Below are positions 29,598 to 39,686 of a stretch of 64,000 bases of DNA, one piece after another; the first letter of the stretch is position 1; each line of letters begins with the position of its first letter. Source of the stretch: Prasinococcaceae sp. CCMP 1430 (taxonomy: Eukaryota; Prasinodermophyta; Palmophyllophyceae; Prasinococcales; Prasinococcaceae); contig RQSC01000026.1 of the NCBI GenBank assembly GCA_013416795.1, positions 71,980 through 135,979 of the forward strand. The letters are read 5' to 3'. Position numbers and translations under genes: made by a program. The notes under the pieces are model-generated. The model was not told the DNA's origin. It ran no database searches and saw nothing but the letters and a program-made list of their open reading frames with translations.

Positions 29598-31061
29598 TCA
29601 CAGGATGCCCGAGTTCTTCAGCAGCTGCTCGGCGCACTGCACGGCGTTGAGCGCAGCACCCTTGCGAATCTGGTCGCCGCAGACGAAGAGGTCCAGGCCC
29701 TTGTTGCCCGGCTGCGAGATGTCCTGCCTCACGCGGCCGACGCACACGTTGTCCTTGCCCGACACGTCCAGCGGGGTGGGGAAGGAGTTGTTGGCGCGGT
29801 CGTTGATGATGGAGACGCCCTCGGCATTCTCGAGGAGCTTCATGGCGTCGTCCTCGGAGAGCTCACCCTTCAGCTGCAGGTTGATGGACTCGGCGTGCGC
29901 GCGCATGACCGGCACGCGGATGCACGTGCCCGACACCATGACGTCCGGCTCCGACCAGATCTTGCGCGTCTCGTTGACGAGCTTCATCTCCTCCTCGTTG
30001 TAGCCGTTAGGCCCAACGTCGGAGTTGTGCGAGAAGAGGTTGAACGCGTACTGGCGCGGGAAAATGTCGCACGTGGGCTCCTCGCCCGCGAGCACCTCGC
30101 GCGTCTGCTGCTCGAGCTCGGCCATCGCCGCCGCGCCCGCGCCCGAAGCGGCCTGGTAGGTGCTCACCACCATGCGCTCGACGCCAACGGCCTTGTGGAT
30201 GGGGGTGACGGCCATCAGGCAGATGATGGTGGAGCAGTTGGGGTTGGCGATGATGCCACCAGAGCCGACCTTCATGTGCGCCATCGCCTCCGGGTTGACC
30301 TCGGGCACCACCAGCGGCACGCCCTCAGTCATGCGGAACGCGGACGAGTTGTCCACGACGGTGCACCCGTTCTCGGCCGCCTTGGGCCCGAACTTCTTGG
30401 ACACGCCGCCGCCCGCCGAGAACAGGGCGATGTCGACGCCCTCGAGTGCCTCGTCGGTGAGCTCCTCCACGGTGTACTCCACGCCCTCGAAGGTGTACTT
30501 GGAGCCGGCCGAGCGGCTGGAGCCGAGCATCTGGGGGGCCGCAAGGGGACGCGCGGCCGCATGTCAGTCGGTGGGTGTCGCCGCGAGCCCGTCGATGCGC
30601 GCGCGCGCGATGGAAGCGCCGCGCTGAGCCGCGCCATCCCCAGGCTTGCGCGTCCGCCCACGCTCGCGCTCGCTGCGCGCGCAGGCGCCCACTGGGCCCG
30701 CCCGCCCCCTCGCCAGCCGTGCGCATCCGCTCTCCGCGCGCACCTTGAGCTTGCCGTAGGGGAACTCGCGCTCGGCGAGCACTTCGAGGAACTCCTGGCC
30801 GACGGCGCCGGACACGCCCGCGATCGCGAGCGTCGGCGCGCCCTCCACGAGCTTCGCGCTCGCTCGCGCACGGCGCGGCCCGCGGCCGCTACCGCGCCGC
30901 GCCGCCTCCGCCTCCCCTCCCCCCCTTCCCCCTCCGCGCACGCTCGCCCCGCACACGCGCGCGCGCGCGCAGCCGCCGCTCGCCGGCCAGATTGCGCCGC
31001 GCTCACTTGCGGCCACACAAGCGCGCACAACCCCCCAAAAACCGGAGCAAAAAGCTTTCAT
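29598..31061 (-). CDS. Aspartate-semialdehyde dehydrogenase
   Basis: Exons 31061-30744 and 30530-29598, donor AAG|GTGCGC, acceptor CCCCAG|ATG, phase 0; 416 aa. Converts aspartyl phosphate to aspartate semialdehyde with NADPH, the branch point to Lys, Thr, Met and Ile. The Rossmann start is in exon 1 (AIAGVSGAVGQEFLEVL). Exon 2 starts MLGSSRSAGSKYTFEG, then FSAGGGVSKKF, NSSAFRM, the catalytic Cys in IIANPNCSTI and the catalytic His in PVMRAHAES. Full family length. The first ~68 residues (MKAFCSGFWGVVRACVAA then Arg/Gly-rich) may be a plastid transit peptide; an unseen intron there is possible. It belongs to the bacterial-type GAPSGNS family used by algal plastids. Confidence 0.94.
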
Positions 31062-31666
31062 ATCCACATCGGCGGAGTGAAAAGGGCCGTTTTCGTTGGC
31101 ATCGATCGATGGGTGGCACTGTACTCCTCTCGATCGAGACACGCCAGGCGAGGCGAGGCACCCCGGAAAAACCGAAAGCCCGGGTGATCGATCGATGCAT
31201 GACAAGCAAGGGGCCAATCAATTCGTCGTTTCCGGCCAGATTCCCCCGGGTTTTGCGGGGCATGCCCCGGTCTCGTCCGTCCGGAGCGGGGATCGATCAG
31301 GATCAGCCTGTCCGGCTCTGCCCTGGCTGCGGCGCGCGGGCGCGTGTGGCGCGCGCGCGCCCCGCCCCAGTCCAGTCAGACGCTCGGTCGGCGAAAGCCC
31401 ACCCTCATCAGTCATGCTTGGTTGGACAGTGCGAATCGACGCAATGCATCGCGATGTGCAGCCTGTTCACGAGCGCCTCCGCGCGGCGCGCGCGGCGGAC
31501 GAAGGGGTACCGGCGACGATTGGGCTGCCAGCCCAACGAACAGGCGCGCGTGGCGCCGGCACGCTCGCCGGCGCGAGCGCGAGCGCGGGGGGCGGCCAGA
31601 GGGCGGCACAAGGCGGACTGCCGGCGCGATTGCGCCACGCCCGGCCGCCGCGCGGCGAGGACGACG
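31062..31666. promoter_or_regulatory. Bidirectional promoter region with ATCGAT clusters
   Basis: Between two divergent starts. Contains ATCGATCGAT (31101-31110), the palindrome TCTCGATCGAGA (31128-31139), ATCGATCGATGCAT (31187-31200) and GATCGATC (31291-31298). Four GATCGA clusters in 200 bp of about 60% GC DNA is unusual. Confidence 0.4.
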
Positions 31667-32567
31667 ATGCGCGCCCCCTCGCCGCGCCCGCGGACCCCTC
31701 TGCCGGTCGCAGAATTGCCGCTTAGTCCGCGTGCCGACGGCGCGCCGCGCACGCCGCCCCCAGTCCCCCACGATCCTGGCCCCACGGCGGAACCGCAGGG
31801 CTGGATGTGGAAGCGAGGCAGCCTCACCGGGCGCTGGGTGCGCCGCTGGTACTACCTGCGCAGCGGGCGGCTCTTTTCCATGCGCCATCCGGCCGAGGAG
31901 GGAGGAGGGCACGCTGTGTCCTCCAAACCGCTCAAGTACGTGGTCGCAGAGAAGGTGGGTGCCGGCACGTTCGCCAGAGCGAGGGAGCGGGAAGTGGGCG
32001 GAAGGCCGTCTGCCGCTGAGAGCCGCTCGGCCTCTGGGCCAAGGCTGACATTCGCGCGCGCGTTGCCGGCGCGTTTTCGCTCTGCAGCCTGTGCATGGCC
32101 CCGACTCGTCGAAGCGCGTCGATAGCAACCCCAGCGCGGACGGCGCCTCCGGTGATGGCGCAGACAGGGCCTACCCGCTGTTTCTACACTTCGGCACGTA
32201 TGCCCCCAAGGAGGTGCGCCTGTACGCGGAGACGCATGATGCACGCAATGCCTGGCTCAGGGCACTGGCTCTATCCCTCTCGTTACCAGTTGACGCTGCC
32301 GTCGTGGCGGCAAGCGGGGGCGCCGGTGATCGCGAAGACAACGATTGCGATCAGCGCGACACTGCGCCCGGCGGGGCCAGCGATGGTTTCTCCGCGGCGC
32401 CAGTGCGCGGTGCGCCGCTTGAGTGCGTGGCCGCGCCGCGCCGTTTCTCGGAGGGCGCCGTGATGGTACGCCCATCGCGACGCACACGCGCGCGAAGTGC
32501 CCCCCCGAAGCCGGCGCATCCTGCCGACAGCGCGGCGCCATTCTCCTGGACGTCGTATCACGGCTAA
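31667..32567 (+). CDS. Pleckstrin-homology domain protein
   Basis: Exons 31667-31954 and 32088-32567 (donor AAG|GTGGGT, acceptor CTGCAG|CCT, phase 0) give 255 aa. After a Pro-rich leader the PH fold starts at residue 45: QGWMWKRGSLTGRWVRRWYYLRSGRLF. The loop between strands is long and Asp/Ser-rich and crosses the splice site. The fold then closes with YPLFLHFGTYAPKEVRLYAETHDARNAWLRAL, including the invariant Trp of the C-terminal helix. K-x(n)-R-x-R basic residues in strands 1-2 are compatible with phosphoinositide binding. The C-terminal ~90 residues are disordered, basic and Ser/Pro-rich. Role: membrane or protein adaptor. Confidence 0.85.
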
Positions 32568-32848
32568 GGACAGCGCCGCCCTCGCGCGCCCTCCAGATCC
32601 CCCGCCCCCTCCCCCACGCGACACCAACCACACAAAAGAAGGAGCAACGCTCCGATCCGCTGCCCAGATATCCACAAACTTCGTGTTACGACGGGAGGTA
32701 GGGCCGCTAATCTCGGCAGACCTCCCAGCAGACATCGCAGCTCAAGTTTCTTCGCGCAACGACAACGATCGTGCGCACGACCACACGTGCCGCAATTTAG
32801 ATGATACACACATGTACAGACACAACACGTAACACAACTCGATCGGCC
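32568..32848. other. Tail-to-tail spacer
   Basis: 3' region between the PH protein and the ABC1 kinase. An AT-richer patch at 32790-32835 has ACATGTACAGACACAACACG. No gene seen. Confidence 0.4.
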
Positions 32849-34383
32849 TCAGTTGTACGCCACGCCTCCCGCACCGAAGCTGCCGCCAGCCGGCGGCCCC
32901 GCGCCCGGGGCGCCGCCGTACCCACTGCGCGGCAGGTTCACGCGCTCGTCATCGAGCACCTGCAGATCCGGCGCCAGCAAACGCACGTACTTGTCGAAGT
33001 ACAGGATCTGCTTCACGAGCAGGCCGAACTCCCTGGGCAGCTTCAGGCCGTACCCATCAGACACGCGCACAATCTCCAGCAGCAACCTGTTGACCTGCGC
33101 CTCATCAAACGACACAGAAGCGGCGGCGGTCGCTCCCGCACCACCCGGGCCCGCCCCCGCCCCCGGCGGACTCTCCACGAGCACCACGTCGAGCGATGCG
33201 TCGAGCGCCTCAGCTTGCGCGAAGACCTCCTTGAGGTCCCTGGCGAACGCCTCGATGTCGACCTGCGTGTCCGTGGCGCCCATCTGCACAAGAGCGCGCG
33301 CGGTCGTGTCGTAGTCGCCCGCCGGAAGGGCCAGCAGCAGCGCTTCCACCGCGCCCCAGATCACGGGCGGCACGCGCCCCACGATGCCGAAATCGATGAA
33401 AGCCACCCTGCCGTCCCTCAGCGCGAGCAGGTTGCCGGCGTGCACGTCCGCGTGGAACGACTCCGCGCCGAGCACGCTCGCGAACCACGTGTTGAGCGCA
33501 TTGATGAGCGTGGCCTCGGGGTTGGGCACGTACCCCTCGAGCGCATCCAGGTCGGTGAGCGAGACGCCGTCGATGAACTCGGTGGTGAGCACGCGCGTCG
33601 ATGTCGCGTTCTTGAAGACGACTGGCACCTTGGCGACCGAGCCCAGCCCGGTGGTGTCGAGGAAGCGCTGGAATTCCTCGATGTTGCGGGCCTCCTTGTT
33701 TAGGTCGACCTCCTCGAGCATGGACTCACGGATGTCGCTCACCACGGCGCTCAGCGACGTGCGCGCGAGCTCGGGTGCCAGGAACTCCAGCGTGCGCGCC
33801 GTGACGTAGATGAAGTTCAGGTCCGCCGTGAGCACGTCCTCAACGCCCGGCTTGAGCACTTTCACGGCGACGTCGCGCCCGGAGCCGCGCAGCGTCGCGC
33901 GGTGCACCTGCGCGACGCTCGCCGTCGCGAGTGGCGTGCGGTCTATGAACTCGAAGACCTCGTCCACGGGTCGCCCCAGATCCGCCACCAGCACCCTCTC
34001 GATCTCTGCCCAGGGCACGGGGGGCGCCCGATCGAGGCACTTGGCGAACTCCTCCACGTACTCCGGCGGGAAGAGGGTCGGCGAGCTCGCGATGAACTGC
34101 CCGAGCTTGACGTACGTCGCCCCCAGCCGCTCGAAGAGCCTGCGCAGCACAGACGGCGCCAGCCTGCCCAGCCCCTCCAGATCGCCCCGCGCGAGCAGCG
34201 GCTGCGCCTCGGAGAGCACCTCGCCCGCGGTGAGCAGACCTGCGCGCGCCGCCTCGGCCCCGCGCCGCGCGCCGCGCGGCCCGGTCGCGAGCGTCACGCG
34301 CACAACCTCCTGGACGAGCTCCGGCAGGCGCTCGAGGTCGGGCCCCGTCGATCGCCCCGCCTTCGCGCCCTTCCTGCTGCTGG
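32849..34383 (-). CDS. ABC1/UbiB-family atypical kinase, 5' end missing
   Basis: Large exon of about 511 aa. Signature motifs in order: RLGATYVKLGQFIASS (KxGQ helix), FAKCLDRAPPVPW (ExD-like region), TASVAQVHRATL (Ala-rich loop), VAVKVLKPG (ATP Lys), SFHADVHAGNLL (catalytic HxDxHxGN) and VAFIDFGIVG (DFG). These are diagnostic for the ADCK/ABC1K/UbiB family, which supports coenzyme Q or plastoquinone/tocopherol metabolism in mitochondria or plastids through ATPase activity. The upstream exon with the transit peptide is lost: a CTCACCAG acceptor is preceded by a (TG)n intronic tract and then by the N at 34459. The C-terminus ends with a Gly/Pro tail. Confidence 0.9.
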
Positions 34384-34391
34384 TGAGCGAG

Positions 34392-34442
34392 CGCGCACAC
34401 TCACACGTGCACACACACGCACACACGCACACACACACGCAC
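34392..34442. repeat. (CA)n microsatellite
   Basis: Alternating CA/CG-interrupted dinucleotide run next to the N at 34459, in the 5' intron of the ABC1 kinase gene. A likely cause of the assembly break. Confidence 0.7.
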
Positions 34443-34458
34443 GGCCTCCCCTTCCTCC

Positions 34459-34459
34459 N
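34459..34459. other. Single unresolved base, probable contig join
   Basis: To the left is the truncated ABC1 kinase gene (minus strand). To the right is a lower-GC segment with a plus-strand LRR gene fragment. Confidence 0.65.
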
Positions 34460-34815
34460 CCCGCCGGCGCCGCGGCCCCCCAGCGCGCGCGTGCGGACGC
34501 GCGCGGGCCTGCGCAGCTGCCGCCGCTCTTTTAGATTTTCTTTTCCCCTTTTCTTTTCTGCCAGAAATTCGCTCGCCGGAACGGAAACAAAAAATGCCCT
34601 GGCCTGAAGCAGCAGCCTCTCGCTCGCTACATAGCTCGCGGAGGCCCGTGGCCGGTCCGGGCGGGCGGCCGCGTCTCTCCACCGACACGCACATCCATCC
34701 CCTTCGATCGTCCGCCGTGGCGGGGAAGGACTGACTCGTCTCCTGGCTGCGGCTCGTGCCTGGCAGGGGGCCTCCGGCCGGCGGTGACCGGCCGGCTCGC
34801 TGGCAGCTGCCAGCC

Positions 34816-35587
34816 GCGCCCTGCTCAATGAGACGTTTCACGGACTTGGATACCTCGTTGAGCTTCATCTTCAGAAAAACTCCCTGGCAGGCCCACAGCC
34901 TGAGGGTGTGCTTACACCCCTTGGTAGTCTAACGACACTCAATCTCGGGGACAGTGGTTCAGGCACGCTGTGTTTCAAGAAGCTGCCACCGGGCCCGATC
35001 AAGTCCTGGATGGTGGGTGTGCAGCTGTGTAATCAGCAGCGCGCTCTGCTCGCGGTTTGCGGCCAGTGTAGATTCTATGTCAACCTTTTGGACGCTAGTG
35101 AGGGGAGACTCGAGCGCGACCGGCCGCTGGGAGAGTGCCCGAATGGCAACTGCTGCGGCGTGGATTGCACGCGTTTGGAGCTCAACGGCAGCGATGTACG
35201 CTCGTTGCCGCAGGGCGTTCTCAGCGGGATGCGCACGTTGAAATACCTGGATCTCTCCAACAACAATCTAAGCCAGCCGGATTCGTTTGCTGGGTTCTAC
35301 CAGGACTCCGATCTGGGTGGGCTAACTGAGCTCAGGCTCGCACACACTATCATTTCCGAACTGCCAGACCGACTCTTTGAGAGCATGTCCAGCTTGGCTT
35401 CGCTGGACCTGTCGCAGAACAGCATCAGCACGCTTTCCGAAGGCCTCTTCGCGGACGTAAGTGCGACCCTCGCCGTCTTGGACCTGTCGTACAACCAGCT
35501 CAATTTCACGAAGTCGCCGTCGTTGCCGTTTGCGGATCTGCGCGTGCTCAAGTCGCTGCACCTCGGTGGAAACAGCCTTCATACGCT
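34816..35587 (+). CDS. Leucine-rich-repeat protein fragment
   Basis: Open on both sides: it begins inside an LRR (LLNETFHGLGYLVELHLQKN), and ends at the N at 35588 in KSLHLGGNSLHT. Six or so LRRs are seen, of the LxxLxLxxN type (LKYLDLSNNNL, LTELRLAHTII, LASLDLSQNSI, LAVLDLSYNQL), interrupted by a Cys-rich block (GECPNGNCCGVDC). Ser/Thr/Asn content and Cys suggest an extracellular or secretory-pathway receptor-like protein. The stretch is visibly less GC-rich than both flanks, and codon third positions are mixed. Upstream bases 34460-34815 show no clear exon; a pyrimidine tract with CTGCCAG at 34540-34563 could be a splice acceptor. Confidence 0.7.
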
Positions 35588-35588
35588 N
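35588..35588. other. Single unresolved base, probable contig join
   Basis: LRR coding sequence stops at the base before it, and a targeting-peptide-like stretch of the glycine decarboxylase starts right after it in another frame. Confidence 0.65.
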
Positions 35589-35590
35589 CG

Positions 35591-35989
35591 GCGGGAGGAG
35601 CGCTCTCCTCGGCGGCGGCGTGGGCGGCGGGCGCGCGCGCGCGCTGGGGTGGCGTGCCGTTCGCGGCGCGGGGCATCGCCGTGTCGGCGCTCAAGCCGCT
35701 CGACACGTTCGAGCGCCGCCACAACAACATCCGCCACGAGGAGGCGGAGGAGATGGCAAAGTACGTGGGCTTCGAGTCGGTGCAGGCGATGATCGACGCC
35801 ACCGTGCCCGCCGCTATCCGCCGCAAGGATGGCATGCCGCTCGGCGACACCTACCACGAGGGCCTCACCGAGTCGGACGCAGTCGCGCACATCAAGAGCC
35901 TGGCGTCGGAGAACAAGGTGCTGCAGTCCTTCATCGGCATGGGCTACCACGGCACCCACTGCCCGCCGGTCATCCTGCGCAACGTGCTG

Positions 35990-36021
<32 letters not shown>

Positions 36022-38587
36022 GTACCAGGCCGAGATCGCGCAGGGCCGCCTCGAGGCGCTGCTCAACTTCCAGACCATGGTGACGGACCTCACCGCCATG
36101 CCCATGTGCAACGCGTCGCTGCTGGACGAGGCGACGGCCGCCGCCGAGGCGATGACCATGTGCTCCGCCATCGCGCGCGGCAAGAAGCCCAAGTTCTTTG
36201 TGTCGGAGCTGTGCCACCCGCAGACGATCGCCGTATGCCAGACGCGCGCCGACGGCTTGGGCCTCGAGGTCGTGGTGGGCGACCACACCACCTTCGACTA
36301 TTCCGCGAACGACGTGTGCGGCATGATGCTGCAGTACCCGGCGACCGACGGCGGCGTCCTCGACTACTCCGACGCCATCGCCAAGGCGAAGAAGTCCAAA
36401 GTGCAGGTGGTGATGGCCGCCGACCTGCTGGCGCTCACCGTGCTCACCCCGCCGGGCGAGCTCGGCGCCGACATGGTCATTGGCTCCTCCCAGCGCTTTG
36501 GCGTGCCCATGGGCTACGGCGGCCCGCACGCAGCATTCCTCGCCACCACGCACAGCAACAAGCGCCTCATGCCCGGCCGCATCATCGGCGTGTCCGTCGA
36601 CGCCGACGGTGAGAGGGGCCTGCGCATGGCCATGCAGACGCGCGAGCAGCACATTCGCCGCGACAAGGCCACCTCAAACATCTGCACGGCGCAGGCCCTG
36701 CTCGCGAACATCGCCGGGCTGTACGGCGTGTACCACGGACCGGAGGGCCTCAAGGAAATCGCCAACCGCTGCCACGCCATGGCCGCCGTCCTGGCGGCGG
36801 GTGCCGAGAAGCTCGGCCACGGTGTGAGCACCAAGGAGTTCTTCGACTGCGTGACCCTCGAGGTCGGCGACGCCGACAAGGTGATGTCCGCGGCGGTGGA
36901 GCTGGGCATGAACCTGCGCAAGATGTCTGACTCGGCCGTTTCCGTGAACATGGACGAGACCACCAAGATCGAGCACCTCGATGCCCTATTCACCGCCCTC
37001 AACGGCGGCGCCGCGGCGCCGTTCACCGCCGCCGACCTCGCCCCCGGCGTTGATGCCGCGCTTCCCAAGGGCATGGAGCGCACCACGCCATTCATGGAGG
37101 ACGAGATCTTCAACAAGTACCACAACGAGCACGACATGCTGCGCTACCTGGCCAAGCTCGAGTCGCGCGACCTTTCGCTGTGCCACTCGATGATCCCGCT
37201 GGGCTCGTGCACCATGAAGCTCAACGCCACCAGCGAGATGATCCCGGTGACTTGGCCCGAGCTGGCGAACATCCACCCCTTTGTGCCACTGGATCAGGCG
37301 CAGGGCTACGCCAAGATCATCAAGGACCTGGAGGACATGCTGTGCACCATCACGGGCTTCGACGCGCTGTCCATGCAGCCGAACTCAGGCGCCACCGGCG
37401 AGTACGCCGGCCTCATGGCCATCCGCGCCTACCACCAATCACGCGGGGACCACCACCGCGACGTGTGCATCATCCCCAAGTCGGCGCATGGCACCAACCC
37501 GGCGTCCGCGGCGATGGCGGGCATGTCCATCGTGGCGGTGGGCACCGACGACAAGGGCAACATCGACATCGACGAGCTCCGCAAGGCGGCGGAGAAGCAC
37601 AAGGACAGGCTGTCTGCACTCATGGTGACCTACCCGTCCACGCACGGCGTGTACGAGGAGGGCATCGACGAGATCTGCAACATCATCCATGAGAACGGCG
37701 GCCAGGTGTACATGGATGGTGCCAATATGAACGCGCAGGTCGGGCTGACTTCGCCTGGGCACATCGGCGCGGATGTGTGCCACCTCAACCTGCACAAGAC
37801 ATTCTGCATCCCGCACGGCGGAGGCGGCCCGGGCATGGGTCCCATCGGGATGAAGGCGCACCTGGCGCCCTTCATGTCCAACCACCCAGTGGTGCCTGGC
37901 GTCGGCGGCGACGCGCACGGCAGCGCCTCGTTCGGCCCGGTGGCGGCGGCGCCGTGGGGCTCGTCGATGATCCTTCCCATTTCGTACATGTACATTGCCA
38001 TGATGGGCAGCGATGGCCTCAAGCGCGCGTCGGAGCTCGCCATGCTGAACGCGAACTACATGTCGAAGCGGCTGGAGGACTTCTACCCGGTCCTCTTCCG
38101 CGGCGAGAACGGTACCTGCGCGCACGAGTTCATCATCGACCTGCGGCAGCTCAAGGCGTCGGCAGAAATCGAGGCCGAGGACATCGCCAAGCGCCTCATC
38201 GACTACGGCTTTCACGCGCCCACCATGTCGTGGCCTGTGAGCGGCACGCTCATGATCGAGCCCACAGAGTCGGAGAGCAAGGACGAGCTCGACAGGTTCT
38301 GCGACGCCATGATTGCCATCCGCGGCGAGATCAAGCTGATCGAGGAGGGCAAGCTCCCGGTGGACAACAACCCCCTGAAGAACGCGCCGCACCCGGCGAA
38401 GGTGGTCATGGGCGAGGAGTGGCCGCACCCCTACAGCCGCGAGACCGCCGCCTACCCGGCGCCATGGGTCAAGGAGAGCAAGTTCTGGCCTACCACGCGA
38501 CGCGTGGACAACGTGTACGGCGATCGCAACCTCGTGGTCACGCTCAATGAGGAGAAGTCCGAGGAGAAAATCGCCGCCTTTGCGTAG
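35591..38587 (+). CDS. GLDC: Glycine dehydrogenase (decarboxylating), P-protein
   Basis: Intronless from the join at 35588 to the stop; about 998 aa, near the usual 950-1050. The 5' end with the ATG is missing. The first ~28 visible residues ([19 protein letters not shown]) look like a mitochondrial presequence. Then come the homologous halves: [35 protein letters not shown] and [16 protein letters not shown] in the N-terminal half; [45 protein letters not shown] and the PLP-lysine motif [18 protein letters not shown] in the C-terminal half. It decarboxylates glycine and passes the aminomethyl group to H-protein, in mitochondria, which is essential to photorespiration in algae. Codon use is strongly GC3-biased. 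Confidence 0.97.
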
Positions 38588-38889
38588 GCCTAAACACGAC
38601 ACACACAGCAGCAGCAGCAACGGCGGCGGCGGCGGCCCGCGGGAGCGCGATGGGCGACTGTGGCCCGCCAGCCTGCTGCTACTGTCCGCAGCAGCAGTGC
38701 GCCTCCCAATTTGCCCCCAAACGAAGTCAACCCGGGCCACGAGGCCAGCGGGCCGTTCTTTAACTATCACCACGATTCGTGCCACTCCGGACTTCCTTGA
38801 AATCCGCCAGCGACACGCACGGTCGCAGCGCGAGCCTCTGGCGAGCTAAACGCGCGGCGTCTCCCATACAAGTTCCATTGGGCGGTGGC
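38588..38889. other. Tail-to-tail spacer
   Basis: Holds a short (CAG)n / (CGG)n stretch just after the P-protein stop. No gene seen. Confidence 0.4.
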
Positions 38890-39318
38890 TCAGCTCTCTT
38901 TACGCTTGGGTGCGTACTTAAGGCCGTACACCGCGACAGCAAGCGCGGCCAGCTGCACGGTGAGGTTCTTCTGTGCGACCGCAGTGGTCGCCTCGCTCTT
39001 CGAGTTGTACAGGCGCACGGCCGAGGCTATCGCGTACAGAGCGCTCAACATCTGGGCCGTGCGGAGGCCCCCCTGGTGCTTGTCGGGCATGCTGATGTAA
39101 TGCAGGAAGAGGAATGCGAAGGTGGCTGAGGCCGCGGCCACGATGTGCGTGAGACCGAGGAGCGCTTCACCCTCTGCAGATTCGCTGAAGTTGACCTCAC
39201 GGCCGAACGCTGAGAACAGCGCCTTCGGCGCGAACGCAGCGGTGCAGGCGAGCGCCCCGTGCATCGCGCCGAGCGCTCCAAGCGCACAAGCCGACGGCGA
39301 GGACATCCACGCGCCCAT
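38890..39318 (-). CDS. Small multi-TM protein, unknown
   Basis: Single exon, 142 aa. Three to four hydrophobic segments: residues about 10-30 (CALGALGAMHGALACTAAF), 55-75 (LLGLTHIVAAASATFAFLFL), 85-100 and 118-135 (VQLAALAVAVYGLKYA). It ends in a basic PKRKES, a dilysine-like context without the exact KKxx. No signal peptide cleavage site. Similar four-helix small proteins occur in ER and plastid envelopes, but I do not recognise a family. It lies head-to-head with the UBAC1-like gene, 368 bp apart. Confidence 0.7.
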   Translation of the reverse strand: MGAWMSSPSACALGALGAMHGALACTAAFAPKALFSAFGREVNFSESAEGEALLGLTHIVAAASATFAFLFLHYISMPDKHQGGLRTAQMLSALYAIASAVRLYNSKSEATTAVAQKNLTVQLAALAVAVYGLKYAPKRKES

Positions 39319-39686
39319 CGCTCCTCAACGCTTGGCGCGTGGGGTGCGGAGGGGAGGCGCCCAGCCGATCCTTTTCCTCCTCAAGCAAGGAGACAGAGAG
39401 GCGCCCGCCCGCCCGCGCCTGCGAGCGCCGCGGCCCCGCGCCCCCGGCGCTCACGATGTGGCGCCCCCGCCGTCCTCCTCCGAAATCGTCCGCTGCTTGG
39501 TTGCAATGCTGCTTCTAGCCAGAGAGGACTACTGTACTCTCCTTTCAATTTGGTGCGCGAACGAGCGCGTGCGGCGCTTTTTGGCGCGCGCGAGCCCGAG
39601 CGGCGGCGCCGTCGCCGCCATAGCGCGCGACCCCGGCAGCGGGAGGGGAGGGGGGCGAGGACGCACCTCCGAGAGCTTCGGCGGCC

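Noticed and set aside
29541-31187. 548-aa plus-strand ORF across ASADH
   Set aside because: His/Arg/Leu/Ala-rich shadow of the minus ASADH exons; no domain.
34401-34868. Minus ORF MKLNEVSKSVKRL as first exon of the ABC1 kinase
   Set aside because: It is antisense to the LRR coding frame and lies beyond the N at 34459.
37439-38785. Long minus ORF under the glycine decarboxylase
   Set aside because: Antisense shadow. The plus frame has all P-protein motifs.
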